Shown one piece after another: positions 1-12,721 of a stretch of DNA of 64,000 nt. Origin of the DNA: Heliocidaris erythrogramma (lineage: Eukaryota; Echinodermata; Echinoidea; Camarodonta; Echinometridae); the NCBI GenBank assembly GCA_025617745.1, contig CM046871.1:31627579-31691578 (forward strand), given 5' to 3'. Both the position numbers and the translations under genes were made by a program. A model generated the notes under the pieces. That model had not been told where the DNA came from. It ran no database searches and saw only the letters and a program-made list of their open reading frames with translations. Position 1 is the first letter of the stretch. Each line of letters begins with the position of its first letter.

Positions 1-2040
1 TCGCGATAAGATACGTTACTTTTTGTATTGATGGCCTAAAAAAATTGAAGACAATGACGTAGTGTTCTGGACTTAGGTGTGGGGAATGAAGTCCATCTCA
101 ATATTATATAAATACAAAAGTGTGTATTGAATCTCTATAATAATAGATATATTCAGATACAAAGTTTTTGAAGGTGTATGTTACGATAAGCAGAAATAAG
201 ATACGTTACTGAAACTCTGCTCCATTACAGGAAAAGTACATTATTGACAAAGTTATAATATATTTTGCTTTAAAACATCATACACTACCTTTCGTCACAC
301 ATGGGAATTAAGAAGGTAAAGGGTTTTTTTTCGTCAAAACACAAGGTGGAAACTAAAGGCCATCAAATACGTTACCGTCAAATACGTTACCCTTGGCTCT
401 CTCTGAATGTAAAAATAGACGTGAAAATCTAAAATACGTCAATAGTGTAAGCTTTAATGTCCCAAAATACTTGTTTGGATGATTAATCACATAATTTGTT
501 TTAAAAAAGGAGTTTTAGTTAGATTAAATAAGATTTGTGTCAGATACGTTACCACCATTAAAGTATTGTTCCTTAGCTTTAAAAAAAAATAAAATTCATT
601 AAAGAACATGTGAAAAATACGTTAATACATATACAATGCTTTTGATATCTATGCAACGTTATTATTTGAGATATTTTATTATTTTTGAAAACTTTTTAGG
701 GGCAGAGCCAATTAAACTAGCCTTGTGAAATAACGTTGTATTTATAAAAAATTAAATCGTCAGGAGGACTTATAAGTCTACAAAGCTAAAAGAGATCTCT
801 GGATGGTTAATGTTTGTATGCATGGTTGTAGTGATTTCAATTCTGGAAAAACATGGTACATGTATGATGTAGAATATATGGATTGCCATGTCGACATAAT
901 ACATTTAACGTATACCTTGTTTATTTTTTCTTTGCCTCGGAGGCAATCAATTTGATGATTTTGTTCTATCTGAATAATGTTACATATCTAATCAATGAGT
1001 TAATGTAGTTTCGGAGACTACAGTGTGCATTAGATGTCAAGTTTCGTTCATCATACATTTCAAACAGAATTATAATTATGTTTTTGCGTTAATTTAAGGC
1101 GATTACCCAAGGCTATAAATATGATTGTTATTGGTGGATATAACATTTGGGTGTAAAACAAAATACAAGAGTGATTTTATCATATTGATATATATAACTC
1201 TCAGTAACGAAATTTTGTAGTAGATGTATGTCAAATACGTTACCATATCTACGTGACCGTATATCTTCTTTTTACTCGGTGGTAATCAATTTGATGATTT
1301 TGTTCTTATCTGAATAATGTTACATTATCTATCAATGAGTTAATAAAGCTACATGGACTACATTGTGCATTAGAAATCAAAAGTTTCGGTCATACGTTTC
1401 AAACAGATATAATTATGTTGTTGTCTTAATTTTGTTCATCTATGCACGTATGTTATTGATGAATATATATATGACTTTGCACTTACTGAGCTAGTTTAAG
1501 GCGATTATCCAAGGTTATGAATGTTATTGGTGGATAATACATTTTGATGTAAAGAAAAAGTGCAAGTGTGAGTTTATCATCATGTTGATATATAACTCAC
1601 AGTAACGAGGTTTTGTAGTAGAGGTCTGTCAGATACGTTACCATATTTTTCCTTCCTTTTAATCCAAAGTGTATGAAATATAATGTAAAAAGTACTTGCA
1701 ATTGGCTTTCAATAATAATTTCAATACTTATGCATAGCATTTAATATGTTATCAATGTGATACAACATCTAAGTGTATTAGAGATATAAAATGCAATTTA
1801 GGGTTATGCATTTTATACCAAAATAGACTATTTTTTCTCGCTAATTTTGACCTACACACTTCAAACATCAGTCTTTTTTTGTATCTGGACCAATCAAAGT
1901 TTAGTTAAATTTGTATAACCATGTGTGCATATTAGTAACGTTTACTTTTAAATAGATATTTACATGAATGATCCATAAATGATACACCCTCAACAATTTT
2001 CTTGTTTATAGCTGACTGGTAACGTATCTGATCGGTGGTA
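1..2040. repeat. AT-rich tract with recurring TACGTTAC motif and a tandem duplication
   Basis: No gene is visible here. The octamer TACGTTAC, usually as GATACGTTACY or AAATACGTTACC, occurs on the plus strand at about 12, 202, 368, 383, 545, 1236 and 1634, and once inverted near 2019. A near match lies at 618. About 937-1247 and 1278-1645 are diverged direct copies: both contain the string caatttgatgattttgttc near the start and both end with the motif followed by CATAT. This looks like a degenerate satellite or the inside of an old repeat. Its function is unknown. Confidence 0.6.
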
Positions 2041-3870
2041 AATATATGTCAAACAGGTGTTCGAGTTCGATACTATTTCTTGAAAAATATGGTGCTGTTA
2101 AAAACAACCCACTGACTGTTCTGTGTTATCAAAGTATTAAAGTTTCCGAATTCAAATGAGTTTTATGGATTTTCTTGTGTTGAATTTTTTCAATTTGTAC
2201 AACCCTTTTGGTGCCTTTTTGCGGAGAATGGACCTATATTTTTTAACCCTGCCCGGAACGCGAATTATCATATCGTATGATGGCAGGTGACGATTGATTA
2301 AACTGCGTGTTAATGCAATCTACTCTGTTAGAGTGTAGTCTAACCAAGGAGTTATCACAGGTCTGTGATATATCTCCTTGGTCTAACAGCAAAGACGTTG
2401 CTGTTATTCTGTAGATTAACATAAGAATTGTGGGAGACTTGCCATTGCACTGCAATAATTATTGAGTCATGAGATGCTTATGACGAAATAATCGGCAGCA
2501 ATACACCTTGCTTACTGATGTCAGTCCCTAGTCGCGTTTCTATATTAATTCTGCATAGTTTGTAATGTTCAATATTTATGGCTAGTAAATTTCGGAACTT
2601 GATACCTATATCTAACTTTAACTTTAACACTGAACCCTAAGCCTAAGACTAACCCTCCTAAACCTAATCCTAACCCTAATCGTAAACCTAACCCTACCCT
2701 TAATCCAAAATCACCATTTGTAATACTAAAAATAGGTTACTAATCAACATATATTATGCATATTTATAAACATTTATAATAATGATCTTCACCTGCCATC
2801 CATAATGTTGATTTTTTTATGATCGTATCTCGCCGATAGATGGCGACAGGGAGACCTCAGTTCAGTTGACCTATTGGTCCGTATGCTACTAAAAATTGAC
2901 CAAAAATTAGCATTTTTTAGCTTTATTTAATGATTTAGAGCAAAATTTTGATATCATGCATAAATTAGCATAATTAATTAATGAAATTATTTCGGAGCAT
3001 TTAACTATACAGTCGACGGTCGAGATCTCGGGGGGGGGGGGGGATTCCACCCCCCCCCCGGCTGTGGCATAGCCCCAAGACCCGGCCATTTTTAAGGTTA
3101 AGGCGTATGTTATCACTATCATTGGACTGGGGAGAGAGGGGTGAGATGGATAGATTTGATTACCGGTACAGGGGAAGCGAGATACCGTAGGGAACGAAGA
3201 AATAGATTTACCGGCATTGGATGAAATCAGGTCCAAGAAAACATGCACCCCTATCGTCCCTCTCCAGCCCCATCATAACCAGTAACCCCCCCCCCCCCCA
3301 ACACACACAAACACACATTATGCGTAAATATAAATACATAAATGTATATACAGTGATTTATATGGGGTTATTGCTTGATATCCCACAAATTAGTGGACTG
3401 GGTTAAAGTAAGGTTTAATTAAGGTCGCTTTAAAGAATAAATCACTTATACCAGGTGTATACATGTAATTCACTGGTTTCTAGGTTATTAGCCACAACAT
3501 GGTCGATTTAACCACAGAAACGTGATCAAAGAAATGAAATTATTTATAAGTATGATAAGGGATGACCACTGTTCCATTGCAAAATGAAATTGATTACTAT
3601 GATCTTGTTTTCTAGCGATATATTGTGCACGAGTGACCTAAGCGATCTACCTTTTAAATAGGGACTCTTCTTATTCTTCAGATTGTGGTTCAGTTAGTTG
3701 ACCTTTGACAGTGAGATGCTTTATTGCTTTCACTGTATAATCCAATAATATTTTGACACAAAACTAAGAAATTATTTATGAGAAACTTATTCATAACAAC
3801 AAACCCTTTGAACCTTGAAATCTAGGTTAAAGCATCTGCCATGAGGTAGTTTTGAATCACGTCGCTCTTG
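2041..3870. other. Intergenic, no gene seen
   Basis: I see no coding potential. A short CCTAA-rich stretch at about 2632-2706 resembles degenerate telomere repeat. A run of G at about 3030-3043 is followed by a run of C at 3050-3059, which could form a hairpin, and a C run lies near 3286-3299. The rest is unremarkable AT-rich sequence. Confidence 0.5.
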
Positions 3871-3877
3871 GAAGCTA

Positions 3878-3886
3878 CATAAATAC
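3878..3886 (+). promoter_or_regulatory. TATA-like box upstream of the acidic ORF
   Basis: The sequence cataaatac lies about 25-30 bp before a plausible start site near cttcattgttcac and about 75 bp before the first ATG of the small acidic ORF. It is a weak match, supported mainly by its position. Confidence 0.3.
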
Positions 3887-3954
3887 TTAAAATCGCGCCT
3901 CTTCATTGTTCACAATCACGTCACTTTCTGACGCATGAAATCGTTCTACAAGTT

Positions 3955-4203
3955 ATGTTACACAGAGAGAGGATGAGCAACAAAATGCTTATCTTGTTCC
4001 TCGTGGTACTGGTCGCCGTGAGGGTTTCTGCTGGGCCTCATGATGTCGGCGGCCGATCGCGAGGCGATATCAAGGAAGATATTGATGACAGTGGAGATGA
4101 TGACGATAGTAATGATGAAGACGACAACGATAATGAAGACGACGACGACGACGACGATGATGATGATGAAGAGGAGGACGGGGAAGAGGAGGGTTTGTAC
4201 TAA
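3955..4203 (+). CDS. Possible small secreted Asp/Glu-rich protein
   Basis: This 82-codon ORF belongs to no family I recognise. The N-terminus has ATGs at codons 1, 7 and 11, followed by the hydrophobic run MLILFLVVLVAVRVSA and then GPHD, a credible signal peptide with a cleavage site after VSA. About 20 mixed residues follow (GGRSRGDIKEDIDD), then a tail made almost entirely of Asp and Glu with a few Asn and Ser, ending GLY. It would be an acidic secreted peptide of about 55 residues, possibly calcium binding or a precursor. A TATA-like box lies upstream and AATAAA about 100 bases downstream. The caution is that the tail is built on a GAY repeat, so chance extension of a reading frame through a microsatellite is possible. 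The signal peptide is the main argument for a real gene. Confidence 0.42.
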   Translation: MLHRERMSNKMLILFLVVLVAVRVSAGPHDVGGRSRGDIKEDIDDSGDDDDSNDEDDNDNEDDDDDDDDDDEEEDGEEEGLY

Positions 4204-4223
4204 TAAAAACAAGAGTTATCACA

Positions 4224-4386
4224 GACGTGACTCCCCAGAAAAAGTGAAAATAGAGTGAAAATTGATTCGCTTTTTTGTTTCTTTCTTTTTAGAGAGCATT
4301 CTAAAATAAATCGATATTCACTTCTAATTAAGTGATCAATGACGTGACTCCACGGGGAGTGAAAAATAGAGTGAAAACTCACTCTT
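4224..4386 (+). repeat. Short direct repeat (gtgactcc...gagtgaaa)
   Basis: About 4224-4262 and 4339-4380 share the order gtgactcc, then agtgaaaa, then tagagtgaaaa. The two copies are about 110 bases apart, just 3' of the acidic ORF. A related stretch rich in ggagtgaaa and cactcc lies near 7685-7765. Confidence 0.5.
4305..4310 (+). terminator. Poly(A) signal AATAAA after the acidic ORF
   Basis: AATAAA lies about 100 bases after the stop codon of the small acidic ORF. It is compatible with a single-exon transcript but common by chance in AT-rich DNA. Confidence 0.3.
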
Positions 4387-4841
4387 TTTTAAAGAGAGAT
4401 CATATAACACGAATTTAATTTCACTTGGCACTGTTACTTTATACTGTATAGCCATCGGTGTTCACAGAAAAACAGATTTACCATACCACTCAATGCAGTT
4501 AATAGTATTCTACATGTACTCTTTCAAAACCCTTTAGGGCCTACAAACTATCCATCTATAACTTCGAAATGGGCTTATCATTTTTGTTCTTGTTGTTACT
4601 ATTGTTGTCGTTATTGTTCTTCTTGTTGTTGTTTATTATTATTATTTTTTTAGTTTTCTATCTTTTTTGTGGGTGTGTGAGTTTGTTTCTTTATTTATTT
4701 GTTGCGTTACCAGGGGCAATCTTCAGTTACTCTAATATTTACGGAAAACAGATTTTCAAAAACCAAACGGAACTGAGATAATCAAAGCAAACTTTAGCTT
4801 GTTTACATTTTGCGCCTCCCAACAACCCATCTGTAGGCCTC

Positions 4842-5010
4842 CAGGGGAGCGTTTCATCAAACGTTTTGTCAGTGATGTTTACGGACAAATTTGCTCTCAG
4901 CCAACCAGATGCAAGCATTTCAGTAGCTTATAACAGTTGTCGGTAAATATCACTGACAAAACGCTTGATGAAACCATGAAGCTACAGCTTCATGATGAAA
5001 CGCTCCCCTG
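4842..5010. mobile_element. Foldback MITE, caggggagcgtttcat family, copy 1
   Basis: The ends are inverted: caggggagcgtttcatcaa on the left and the reverse complement of gatgaaacgctcccctg on the right. Subterminal arms (ttttgtcagtgat and atcactgacaaaa) are also inverted. It is about 170 bp with no coding capacity. Two more copies lie at 40310 and 51813. Confidence 0.75.
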
Positions 5011-6218
5011 CTTTTTCATCGCTGTATACTTAGAGTGTGCCAATCACCTAAAAAAAAAAAAAAAAAAAAACATATTTGTGTACAGCTAGAATGTATAAAA
5101 TCAACCTCAAACACTTTACCTAGTCTGCTGTGGGTTAACGATGAAGGAAAATATAATACCCCCTCGCTTGGAACCCAACTCCAATTTCGGTTCCGTGAGG
5201 ATGCTATATTGTTTACTGGGAGCGTATTTTAACTTGCAATCTCTCTTTATAGAATCATTTTGAGCCTCATATTTTGCATATAGTATATCGACACAGAACC
5301 CATGAGATGATAACATAAAGAGCAAAAATATTTTGGTTGCGTTACATAAGACGGTGCACAGGCCGGTTTCCCCCTTAAGTAAATCCGCCAATGCACCAAA
5401 TGGCTAAGTATCAGGTGATTGGTCATATCAGTGCGCACACACGATAAGCCCCGCCCACTTATTATTTTTTTACACACCCAGACAGGTATTAAAGATCACA
5501 TTACAAGAAAATTCCATCAAAATTATATTGGCTTAATACTTATTATTGCATAGATGGCATAAATTAAACAAGGTTATCCAAATTCAACGCTTGGAAACAT
5601 TTGAAGTAATGATTATTATCAATTATACAACGGTAAAATACAGCCCCCGATATAGCAGCTGAAAAGAGCTCCTCGAACGCCTGCTGAGATGTGTGACGAC
5701 ACACCAGGGACCAGTCCTGTCTAAGCAGACGATGTCCCATAACATCTTACACATTTTCAGTGCCTGTTTTGTCATCTCCTCTTCACTTATTTCTCTTACT
5801 TGACTAGCGCCAGTCTTAATGTTAGTCTGTTGCCTCACTCTTAACTTCGTGTATGGTATTATTTTGATGAAAAATGCAGCGTTAAAAAAATAAAGGAATC
5901 AGTCCCTTGTAAACAAAATAAGACGCCATTGTATTTTCAGCTGCTTGCACCGGGGCATGTTCGGCGTTTCAAGAGGGAACGAATACCATCCGTGCTATTA
6001 TTCGGAGGGCTTTTCAATTTGAAAGTGGGGTTTATTTCATTGATCATTGACCCTTCTCCTGTGTATTTACAATCAAACGGTTTTAGTTATCAGAATCAGT
6101 TTCACTTTCCCTTTTAGAATGGTGTGAAATAAGGTCATGTTTAAATATACAAAACTCTTTATCATTTGATAAATAATTGCATTGCAATTACGTTCATTCA
6201 TTATAGGACGTCGTCTGC
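5011..6218. other. Intergenic, no gene seen
   Basis: There is an A run at about 5050-5069 followed by AT-rich sequence. Short ORFs here have no recognisable domain or codon signal, and I see no repeat that I can place. Confidence 0.45.
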
Positions 6219-7102
6219 TTAAAGGAGAATTAAGCCCTGATTACAAATTTACTTATATTGGAAGGTGTAATATATTCCTACTTATTGGCCTAAATCATTT
6301 TCTAATAAGATATCAGAAAAGGGTATAAATAAAGATATTCCAACACCCGGTATCGTCTCCTACTCATTTACATGGGGGCTGCCATTTTCTTGCTGAATTG
6401 GAGTTGTACATGAACCATTGAGAAATGTTCCAGTCAGGAAGATATTTTGAATCCAAATCCTAAATTGATTTTCTTCATTACCTAAAATCCCATATGTGAC
6501 GGAAAAAATTTAAAGTGGGTGTTTACATGTATTATAAAAATTAAATCTTTATAATGATACTTTTAAATTGTCTGGTTTTGCTTAACAAAAATCTATTTTC
6601 TTGGGTTTGCCAAACAGAGCAGAACATAATATATGCAGCATGCATTCTGACTTTTCAAGTCCATTATCCGAAAGCAGGTGAATGCATAGTTTGCCGCTAT
6701 AGATGCTCAGGGAAGAAGCATCCATAAAATTTGAATTAATTTGCTCTGTCCCATACGTCCAGTATCGAGAAAATAGATTTCTATTAAGCGAATATCGATT
6801 TTCAACAGAAATATATAAGGAAATCTTCAGTTTAAAAATAAATTGACATATCTATTCTATATTTTTTAATCTCAAAAGGGTTTTTAATAAGAAAATCTTC
6901 TTGTACACATAAACAAAATGGCAGCCCCCATGTGCTGCTAGCAGACGATACATATTGCTAGCAGATGGTAAATTTTGCTCAGAAAAAAATTGATTCGTAT
7001 CGATCTCGTATATTTTGACGCGAAGCCATATAGTCTAACAAGTAGGAATAAATAACACCTTTGAACACTATCGTCTTTATTTTTGAGCGTAATTCTCCTT
7101 TA
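6219..7102 (+). mobile_element. TTAA-flanked non-autonomous DNA element, copy 1
   Basis: The element is about 876 bp between TTAA sites (6219-6222 and 7099-7102). It begins AGGAGAATTAAGCCCTG and ends GTAATTCTCCT. Its two ends are diverged inverted repeats of about 170 bp; near the inside of each is an inverted match to catgggggctgccatttt. It has no ORF of note. TTAA target sites are typical of piggyBac-type elements, but without a transposase the class is inferred. Copy 2 lies inverted at 8141-9050. Confidence 0.7.
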
Positions 7103-8026
7103 AGCAGGATTGGTCCCTAGTGTGACGACATCAAAACATCGCTATATTTCTGGCGAATCCTCGGATATTCCAGATGCTGAGAAGAGCTTTTATTTATGTT
7201 ATTTTTATAACCATCAGATACGCAGTTGACATAAAACTTATACGATTGCCATCTGTAAACTTCCCAGTTTCTAGTGATACATTAACTGCCATATTCGTGA
7301 TTTTCTTTGGATAGCTACTTTAAGCCCCAGCACACTATACGATCGACTACTATCCGATTTTGGAAATAAATCGCAAAAGCATTAAATAAAATCTACCTGA
7401 TTCGGTTTCTGAACAATGATGTGAATACTAAACATATAGGATTTCGGTGCGCTGTCATCCTTATTCCGGGAAGGGCCAAATCAGTTTTAAATCGTAGGCA
7501 ATCGTAGAACTGCTCTGACGTCACTACGACTAGGAGCCAATAAGGCCTTGCCTCCGACTAGAATGCCGTATAGGCCGTATTTTCGATTTTATTATTTATA
7601 TGACTATTTAGAACCTCAAATCAAAAATATTTTGTGTGTTTAAGTGTTTATATCAAATGCTATTACATTATCTCCCGAAACGGGAGTGCTTTACCACCCC
7701 ATTAGGAGTGAAAGTTCCTTCACTCTTAATGTGACAAATTCACTCCTTCACATTTCATTTAGAGAGTAACTATCCGTGGTTTTCTGTTTTTCATCATATT
7801 GACTGATTAGATCACTACCGGCGTGGACACGGTGGAGGTGAGGCTTTGGAACGGAACTCGATGAAGGAGGCTGGAACTGCTGTATCACTGAAAGGTTCTG
7901 ACAGCTCCTCCAGGGAAGAATAGATCACTTTATGAGGAAGACAGATCAAAAAGCAAGTCAGTCAATAGATATCATCGCGTATAAATATTTCAAAACTATA
8001 CTGTCCCAACATTAACAATCACGTGA
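7103..8026. other. Spacer between inverted TTAA elements
   Basis: This unique AT-rich sequence separates the two inverted element copies. A stretch near 7680-7765 repeats gagtgaa and cactcc motifs also seen near 4224-4386. No gene is seen. Confidence 0.45.
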
Positions 8027-9276
8027 TTAAAGCTAACGTTGAGTTCTGGTCATTCGATTACATTGTGAAAGAAACTGTCTGGAAGCAATTGGGAATGTTG
8101 ATCATGTATACATGTATATAAGAATTGATGAGATAATAACTTAAAGGAGAATTACGCTCAAAAATAAAGACGATAGTGTTCAAAGGTGTTATTTATTCCT
8201 ACTTGTTAGACTATATGGCTTCGCGTCAAAATATACGAGATCCATACGAATCATTTTTTTCTGATCAAAATTTACCATCTGCTAGCAATATGTATCGTCT
8301 GCTAGCAGCACATGGGGGCTGCCATTTTGTTTATGTGTACAAGAAGATTTTCTTAATCCAAATGCTCAATTGCCTTTTTCAAAATTAAAAACCCATTTGA
8401 GATTAAAAATATAGAATAGATATGTCAATTTATTTTTAAACTGAAGATTTCCTCATATATTTCTGTTGAAAATCGATATTCGCTTAATAGAAATCTATTT
8501 TCTCGATACTGGACGTATGGGACGGAGCAAATTAATTCAAATTTTATGGATGCTTCTTCCCTGAGCATCTATAGCGGCAAACTATGCATTCACCTGCTTT
8601 CGGATAATGGACTTGAAAAGTCAGAATGCATGCTGCATATATTATGTTCTGCTCTGTTTGGCAAACCCAAGAAAATAGATTTTTGTTAAGCAAAACCAGA
8701 CAATTTAAAAGTATCATTATAAAGATTTAATTTTTATAATACATGTAAACACCCACTTTATATTTTCCGTCACATATGGGATTTTAGGTAATGAAGAAAA
8801 TCAATTTAGGATTTGGATTCAAAATATCTTCCTGACTGGAACATTTCTCAGTGGTTCATGTACAACTCCAAATCAGCAAGAAAATGGCAGCCCCCATGTA
8901 AATGAGTAGGAGACGATACCGGGTGTTGGAATATCTTTATTTATACCCTTTTCTGATATCTTATTAGAAAATGATTTAGGCCAATAAGTAGGAATATATA
9001 ACACCTTCCAATATAAGTAAATTTGTAATCAGGGCTTAATTCTCCTTTAAGGAAGAGTTCATTCCACCTTGCTGAAAATCTTTGCATTGTAGACAGAATG
9101 GGTAAAATGGAGCCCACATTCATGAAGCAATAAAATTTGGTCCAACCGAGGTCAAAATGAGCAATCATTTTCAGGGAACATTTTTTACTACGCTATTCTT
9201 CCAAACTGACATGAACAGATTGAAACTTGATTATTTTGTTCTCATCTTTTTATCAGAGCTCAACCTTCTCTTTTAA
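8027..9276 (-). mobile_element. TTAA MITE family A, copy 1, split by a nested element
   Basis: The outer ends are TTAA sites at 8027 and 9273. The ends match three other copies: gttgagttctgg on the left and, inverted, gagctcaaccttctc on the right. Inner landmarks shared with the other copies include the reverse of gacagtttctttcacaatg near 8065-8090 and of gtcagtttggaagaa near 9200. The element at 8141-9050 is inserted inside it, which orders the two insertion events. Confidence 0.7.
8141..9050 (-). mobile_element. TTAA-flanked non-autonomous DNA element, copy 2, inverted
   Basis: The sequence between the TTAA sites at 8141-8144 and 9047-9050 is the reverse complement of 6223-7098 with few differences by eye. 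The flanks read gataataac|TTAA and TTAA|ggaagagttc, so the TTAA target duplication is clear because it interrupts a recognisable MITE. With copy 1 it forms a palindrome with arms near 0.9 kb and a loop near 1.04 kb. Confidence 0.75.
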
Positions 9277-12200
9277 ATAAATCTGGGGAACTAACGCCGG
9301 ACTAGCATGCTCACAAAGTGTACGATATCTATATTATATTCTATCTTATATAGATTATAATTTGATGACTGCTTTGAATGGATTATGAAACTATAATATG
9401 GAAGTATATCAATACAGCCCGAGACGAGTTTATTCATATTACTCGAGACAACGACGAGTATTTTCGCATTGCACGGACTAGGGGTTTTCTGGTGAGATTG
9501 TATGGGTTTTTTTATGGAGGCAGTTGTCCGAGAATAGAGGATAGTTGTCCTGTAAGCGGATAGTTGCCCTAAAATTGTTTTCCGGGATTAGTTCGAGGTG
9601 GTTATTCGGCCAGGATCGCGATTGAATCAATAACTAAACATAATGAACAGATGAAACATATCAAGTTGAGTATCCCTATATAACAAAGTCTATATTTTTA
9701 AAGAGTTCGGAGTAAGGAAAGCCAGTTCGAGCTGCGCATGTGTAAAGTCCATAGTTTTTACTTCCTTCTGGTATAAATTCATTGTTATATGTTTCCCCCT
9801 CTTACCCCTTATCATTATCAGGACCTATAAATGAATCCGAAGATCATGAATATATCATGACGTCATTATTATCAACCAATCAGAACACGTCATTGTCAGC
9901 AACCAATCATGGTCATGAAAGCCTGGAGTAGGGATACTTCTCTGTAGACACTTCCTTCCCGCGTAAAGTCACTCTTCTCTCCACGGCTGCGTTCAAAATG
10001 ACACAACAACATCATCAACAACAAAGGAGGGGGATCTGCATCAGTGATGATATGGGGGAAAAGTTTTCACAATCTTATTCATGATTATTATATTTAAATG
10101 CGAGGGGGTATCTATCGGCTAATAAAATAGAAGAATGGTGATCGTTTATTAAGTACTTTTATTTCATTTAATTGCGTGTATCGGGAGAGGAAGAGGGAAA
10201 GAGAGAAGAAGTGAGAGAGAAGAAGAGTGAGTGAAATATATGACAGACAGAGAGAAGGTGAAAGAGTTGAAGAGAGAGTGAGAGAAATGGGGAGAGATGG
10301 AGGGAAAGGAGGAGAGAGGGATGGAGGGGAGGGGAGGGGAAGAATATGGTATCCAACATTAAAGAAAGAATGAAGGTTAAAATGAATTGAAAATTGAATA
10401 GAAAGTGCTGACTGCATGGTTCTGCCCTCCCTAAAATGACTTGATATAAATCATAATTTCATATCATGTCGAAATTGTAACTTAGACTTCATCATCATAA
10501 CACAGATATTTCACGAGTGCATTGGTTCTCTAGCTGGCTCTAGGCTTTCATTCCCTCCACTGAAGCTACCATAGCCGTATACTCTTTGAAATAGTCAACA
10601 ACTGCTCAACGGCGTCCATCTGACTGGTGACCCCGCAACTGCTTCGGCGACAATATCTCCGGCTTTGCAAAAGATGTAGGGTTAGGATTAGGATTACAAT
10701 AGGGTTTTGGGCTGGGTATTGGGCGAGGGTTAGGTACATGTATAGGGTTTGGTCCACATTGTCCAGGGTTGAAGTTACAAGCGGTTAATTCAGGATGTTC
10801 GCCATGAAGCAATAAGCCAGTTCGGGGTTAGCGCATGGTACAAATGACCCCAAATATCCACAGATATTTTAGACATGGAGGGTCCCTTTATGTGCACTTC
10901 AGAAAAATAACTCTGGGAGTGATAGAGGTGCCTCATGAATAGCTTTTGTTTCCCCCTTTAAAAAGAATAATTCCACCTGGATATCATGGAATGCACCATT
11001 AGTGCATAATTGAATAATGATTACATGACATTCATGAGCACATATCGAATATTAGTGTCAGTGGGTTTTAGAATTTGGTACAGATGACCTTTATCTGCTC
11101 ATGCTCAGATTGCATCTCCGAAGTGGCTTATTGTTGGAGCAACCGTATACACGACCCCTCGTAAGACTCTGCCTGTCACTGTTTAGGGTTCACCGTTCAA
11201 ACTACCTCATTACAAAAATATGCTAAATATAAATATATAAACTGCTCTCAAATAGTCATTGATTCTTGAGTGATGATTTCAAGCTATCAGATTTCTTCGA
11301 CAAAACGCGGAAAGAACATATTGTGTGAACAAGTATGGATGACAATGCATTTTTTGCTACATCTTTAATACGAAACAATCGTTTGCAGTAGGGGTGAATA
11401 ATCAGGAATCAAAGTAACTTTGAGAAATCCCCGGGAAACACGGCTTGGTGATAAAGAGATTAGAGAGTGGAAACGGTGGATTTCCTATTGCCGTGATTGT
11501 CTTCCTGTGTGAAACCAATCTGTTGTATAACCTCTACCGTCATTCGAGGATTTGTTGTCAAACAATGCCATGGTTGAAGGACCCTTGGACTGAGCATTAG
11601 TCTTTCAATAATTTGTCTATGAATTGAATAGATCGTCTGCATCCGCGAAAAGCAAGAAGGACGTTAACTGACAGCACTTTGCATATAGTCAACTCCCTTC
11701 TGGCTCTCAACAGACGTTGGTAATCAGTGGCGTATCAAGACATTGATACCCAAGGAGGATGTGCGGAATCCTCCCCCCAAATGGGTGGCGTATTGCATCT
11801 TCGCAGCCCTAGTGCTGAATAAGCCTATAGACCCGAGATGTATTTATTTTGTAATTTAATTGAACTGGTTTGTTGTAAAAACGCATCAGACATGCAGCTT
11901 GAGAGCTGAAACTGTTCCACTTACAACAAGTGCATGATATAAAAAATGATAATTTTCCTGGGCTATCAAAGTGGGAGGGGCTTACGCCGTCCATCTTTAC
12001 GCTGTTTTGGATACCCCATCGGGATGATCATGATGAGCTGGGGAGAAGGGGATATGTAAATGAGGGGGCACAGAGCCGGAAAAATACACAATAAAGGAGG
12101 CAATTTTTTGTCGTACTTAATGTATGCCAGTTGGGTTTCAAATGAGGGGGCACGGGCCGGTTTTCCCCGTATGTAGATCCGCCACTGGATGGAAAAGTGG

Positions 12201-12721
12201 GATGGGTATCTATATTATGTATATGGATGCAGGGAAGAAGAAGTTTAAGTTTAATTTTAATATTTTCATGATCAAATCAATCAATACTAATAGGTGCTGT
12301 TGCAAAACATGACATAATAATCACAATCACAGGCACACGAATTGCTTTGCAGTCTGTGAAACTGTGCATGTGATTTACATCCAGGCTCGTTCCAAAACCG
12401 GAAGGATCCGATGACTGATGATAACACAAGGACCAGGAACTGGAGTGTTTTGACTGCGCACTAGCTTGGCGGCTCGGCAAACCAGATTGGGTGCGAGACA
12501 GAGAGTGGAGTAGTCCTGTCCCCCTCGAAGCTCTCATTATTTGCAATGGAGTAACGCCAAAAAATTGCTTGATATTTCATTGCCGACACTTGCGAGAAAG
12601 TTCTGCATACGGGAGAGAACGCTTGGACTATTAAGTCACCACCTTCAGTGTATTTAGACACCTGTCCCAGTGAGCTTCTTGTCCGTGCACGAATACGTGA
12701 ACGATTACGTGAACGAGCACG
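9277..12721. other. Intergenic, no gene seen
   Basis: This region holds a GA-rich tract at about 10180-10345, a TTAGGG-like degenerate stretch at about 10675-10770 and a small hairpin (agcaagaaggacgttaac and its inverse) at about 11648-11715. The latter resembles a hairpin near 24234-24306. I see no supported gene. The promoter of the next gene should lie at the right end, but I cannot point to a TATA box. Confidence 0.4.

Noticed and set aside
4569-4781. Leu/Phe-rich ORF resembling membrane segments
   Set aside because: The sequence is a low-complexity ttgttattg tract. No promoter, domain or splice context supports it.
10112-10417. Ser/Leu/Pro-rich minus-strand ORFs
   Set aside because: They are translations of a GA-rich simple tract.
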